From SVQP01 sp045658965 (GTDB taxonomy: Bacteria > Bacillota > Clostridia > Oscillospirales > CAG-272): DNA of 64,000 nt. How positions within the stretch are numbered: position 1 is the first letter of the stretch; each line of letters starts with the position of its first letter. Shown here one piece after another: positions 62,657 through 64,000 of the stretch. The stretch is from positions 1 through 64,000 of the forward strand of contig JAZOVZ010000106.1 in assembly GCA_045658965.1 (NCBI GenBank). Direction: 5' to 3'. The position numbers and the translations under genes are program-made. A model generated the notes under the pieces. The model was given only the letters and a program-made list of their open reading frames with translations, searched no databases and had not been told where the DNA came from.

Positions 62657-63865
62657 ATGTTAGAGATTATCGGAGCATATAACACCGCCAAGTGCTTTGC
62701 CACCACCATTGACGAGGGTGCGCGCGAGCAGATCAAGCAGGTTTGCGACGCCGAAGCGTTTGCATCCGCCAAGATCCGCATTATGCCTGACGTGCACGCC
62801 GGCAAGGGCTGCACCATCGGCACGACCATGACCGTCACCGACAAGATCGTACCCGCCATGGTGGGTGTGGACATCGGTTGTGGCATGTATACGGTATATC
62901 TTGGCAATATTGATATCGATTTTGAAAGAATGGATGAGGCAGCGCACGCGATTCCCTGCGGCATGAAGGTATGGGAGGGCAGACAGGAGCGATTTGACCT
63001 GACCGCCCTGCGCTGCTACAGAAGCTTAAAGGACTCCAAAAGACTGGAGCGCAGCATTGGAACTTTGGGCGGTGGCAATCACTTTATCGAGATTGACGTG
63101 GACGACGCGGGCGGCAAATACTTAGTCATCCACTCGGGCAGCCGCAACCTTGGCACGCAGGTTGCACATCACTATCAGCACCTCGCTTATGAGCTTAACT
63201 TGGGCAAGGAGGAATATTTCAAGCAGCGCGACGAGATCATTCGCACCTATAAGGAGGCGGGCAGACGCACCGAGATCCAAAGCACACTCAAGGCACTTGA
63301 AAAGGCGTTCCATGCGAGGATGCCTACCCTGCCCGAAGATCTTTGCTACCTCTACGGCAGCTTTATGGACGATTATCTGCACGACGTGGATATCTGCCAG
63401 CAGTTTGCTGAGCGCAACCGCGCCAAGATGGCAGAGATCATTCTGGACCGCATGGGCTGGACGGCAATCGAATCCTTTCAAACCATTCACAACTACGTGG
63501 ATGTGCACGAAATGATCCTGCGCAAGGGCGCGGTGTCGGCAAAAGCGGGCGAAAAACTGCTCATTCCCATCAATATGCGTGACGGCAGCTTGATCTGCAT
63601 TGGCAAGGGCAACGAGGATTGGAACTTCTCCGCTCCTCACGGCGCAGGTCGTTTGCTCTCACGCACCACCGCCTTTGAGCAGCTGACTATGGCAGAATAT
63701 GAGCGCGAGATGGCAGGCATCTACTCCACCTGCGTCGTCCCCGACACCTTGGACGAGTCGCCCATGGCGTATAAGAGCATGGACGAGATCGTGGAGAACA
63801 TCGAGCCCACCGCCGAGATCGTCTGCAGAATCAAGCCCCTCTATAACTTCAAGGCGGCGGAGTGA
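62657..63865 (+). CDS. rtcB: RtcB-family RNA ligase
   Basis: RNA-splicing ligase of 402 residues, the shorter bacterial form. Motifs: MPDVHAGKGCTIGTT (near residue 36) with metal-binding His; GVDIGCGMY with the metal-binding Cys (near 75); GTLGGGNHFIEID (near 135) with Asn-His; IHSGSRNLG (near 155); and SAPHGAGRLLSR near 328, in which the His forms the GMP adduct. GGAG precedes the ATG. Such proteins join RNA ends with 2',3'-cyclic phosphate and 5'-OH. The neighbouring genes do not show an RtcA or an obvious RNA target. Confidence 0.93.
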   Translation: MLEIIGAYNTAKCFATTIDEGAREQIKQVCDAEAFASAKIRIMPDVHAGKGCTIGTTMTVTDKIVPAMVGVDIGCGMYTVYLGNIDIDFERMDEAAHAIPCGMKVWEGRQERFDLTALRCYRSLKDSKRLERSIGTLGGGNHFIEIDVDDAGGKYLVIHSGSRNLGTQVAHHYQHLAYELNLGKEEYFKQRDEIIRTYKEAGRRTEIQSTLKALEKAFHARMPTLPEDLCYLYGSFMDDYLHDVDICQQFAERNRAKMAEIILDRMGWTAIESFQTIHNYVDVHEMILRKGAVSAKAGEKLLIPINMRDGSLICIGKGNEDWNFSAPHGAGRLLSRTTAFEQLTMAEYEREMAGIYSTCVVPDTLDESPMAYKSMDEIVENIEPTAEIVCRIKPLYNFKAAE

Positions 63866-63880
63866 CCGAGGGGTGCGCTC

Positions 63881-64000
63881 ATGAAAATTCCAATCAACAA
63901 AGAACATCTCGAATATTTGCAAAACAACGGCATTGACGTTTTGCAGGTCTTACAAGACAATGATCTTGATTTAGTGTTAGAAATCATCGACGACGCAATC
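63881..64000 (+). CDS. Hypothetical protein, cut by the window edge
   Basis: An open frame starts at ATG 63881, 15 nt after rtcB, and runs off the window. The 40 visible residues (start MKIPINKEHLEYLQNN) are acidic and helical, with a repeated 'LQ' and 'DLDLVLEI' character. It may be part of the rtcB transcript. No function is proposed. Confidence 0.6.
   Translation, partial: MKIPINKEHLEYLQNNGIDVLQVLQDNDLDLVLEIIDDAI

Overview
The window looks like chromosomal DNA from a Gram-positive member of the Clostridia, most likely a gut lineage close to the Oscillospirales; this placement is inference. Supporting points are the near-consensus sigma-A promoters (TTGACA, 17 bp, TATAAT), strong GGAGG ribosome binding sites, tightly packed operons with 1-4 bp overlaps, the gene families present (DUF5696, YIP1, ROK kinase, MoxR/DUF58, DUF1858, TrmK, Nif3, SF0329-like) and many short palindromic intergenic repeats. 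No rRNA gene, convincing tRNA gene or CRISPR array was found. The only autonomous insertion sequence is one IS30-type element.

Layout. 385-14680 (minus) is one long sugar-uptake operon. It encodes a very large solute-binding protein with carbohydrate-binding-like regions, a permease pair, an NHL/TPR/Yip1 membrane protein, a 1450-residue DUF5696 protein and a second permease pair. It has no ATPase gene, and its best promoter lies about 460 nt upstream of the first gene. 15772-19547 holds rlmI, an XRE regulator and the IS30 element. 19548-25006 (minus) holds a ROK sugar kinase and a GH127 / SGNH-type / histidine phosphatase / lipoprotein operon. 25095-29305 is an accessory stretch: a GIY-YIG nuclease gene between inverted copies of a repeat, two hypothetical genes, and an A+T-rich metallophosphoesterase gene lying between a remnant of an rlmD-like gene and an intact rlmD.

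29348-33385 (minus) is housekeeping: rlmD, a small phosphoesterase, Nif3, trmK and a DUF1858 protein. 33528-34086 is a MITE-like element. 34082-35293 (minus) is a toxin-antitoxin operon with a third, SF0329-like gene and an operator inside its promoter spacer. 35458-40021 (plus) carries a DUF2079 membrane protein, prfB and nnr. 40076-47519 (minus) carries an ECF sigma factor with a membrane partner, a MoxR/DUF58/TPR membrane operon, and a PadR regulator with its membrane partner. A HEAT-like protein (plus) and a cysK-pdxK type operon (minus) follow.

50856-56061 (plus) encodes two ABC exporter half-transporters, each with an N-terminal regulatory-looking domain and a zinc ribbon, separated by a DUF1854 gene. 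56359-60972 is a GH38 alpha-mannosidase followed by two overlapping WYL regulators. The window ends with a DUF4275 fusion protein, a small hypothetical protein, RtcB, and a gene cut by the window edge.

Taken together, the region is rich in carbohydrate acquisition and processing (ABC importers, GH127, GH38, ROK kinase). The candidates most worth following as little-described systems are the double-permease/Yip1/DUF5696 cluster, the zinc-ribbon ABC exporter/DUF1854 cluster, the repeat-flanked GIY-YIG unit, and the metallophosphoesterase island beside rlmD.
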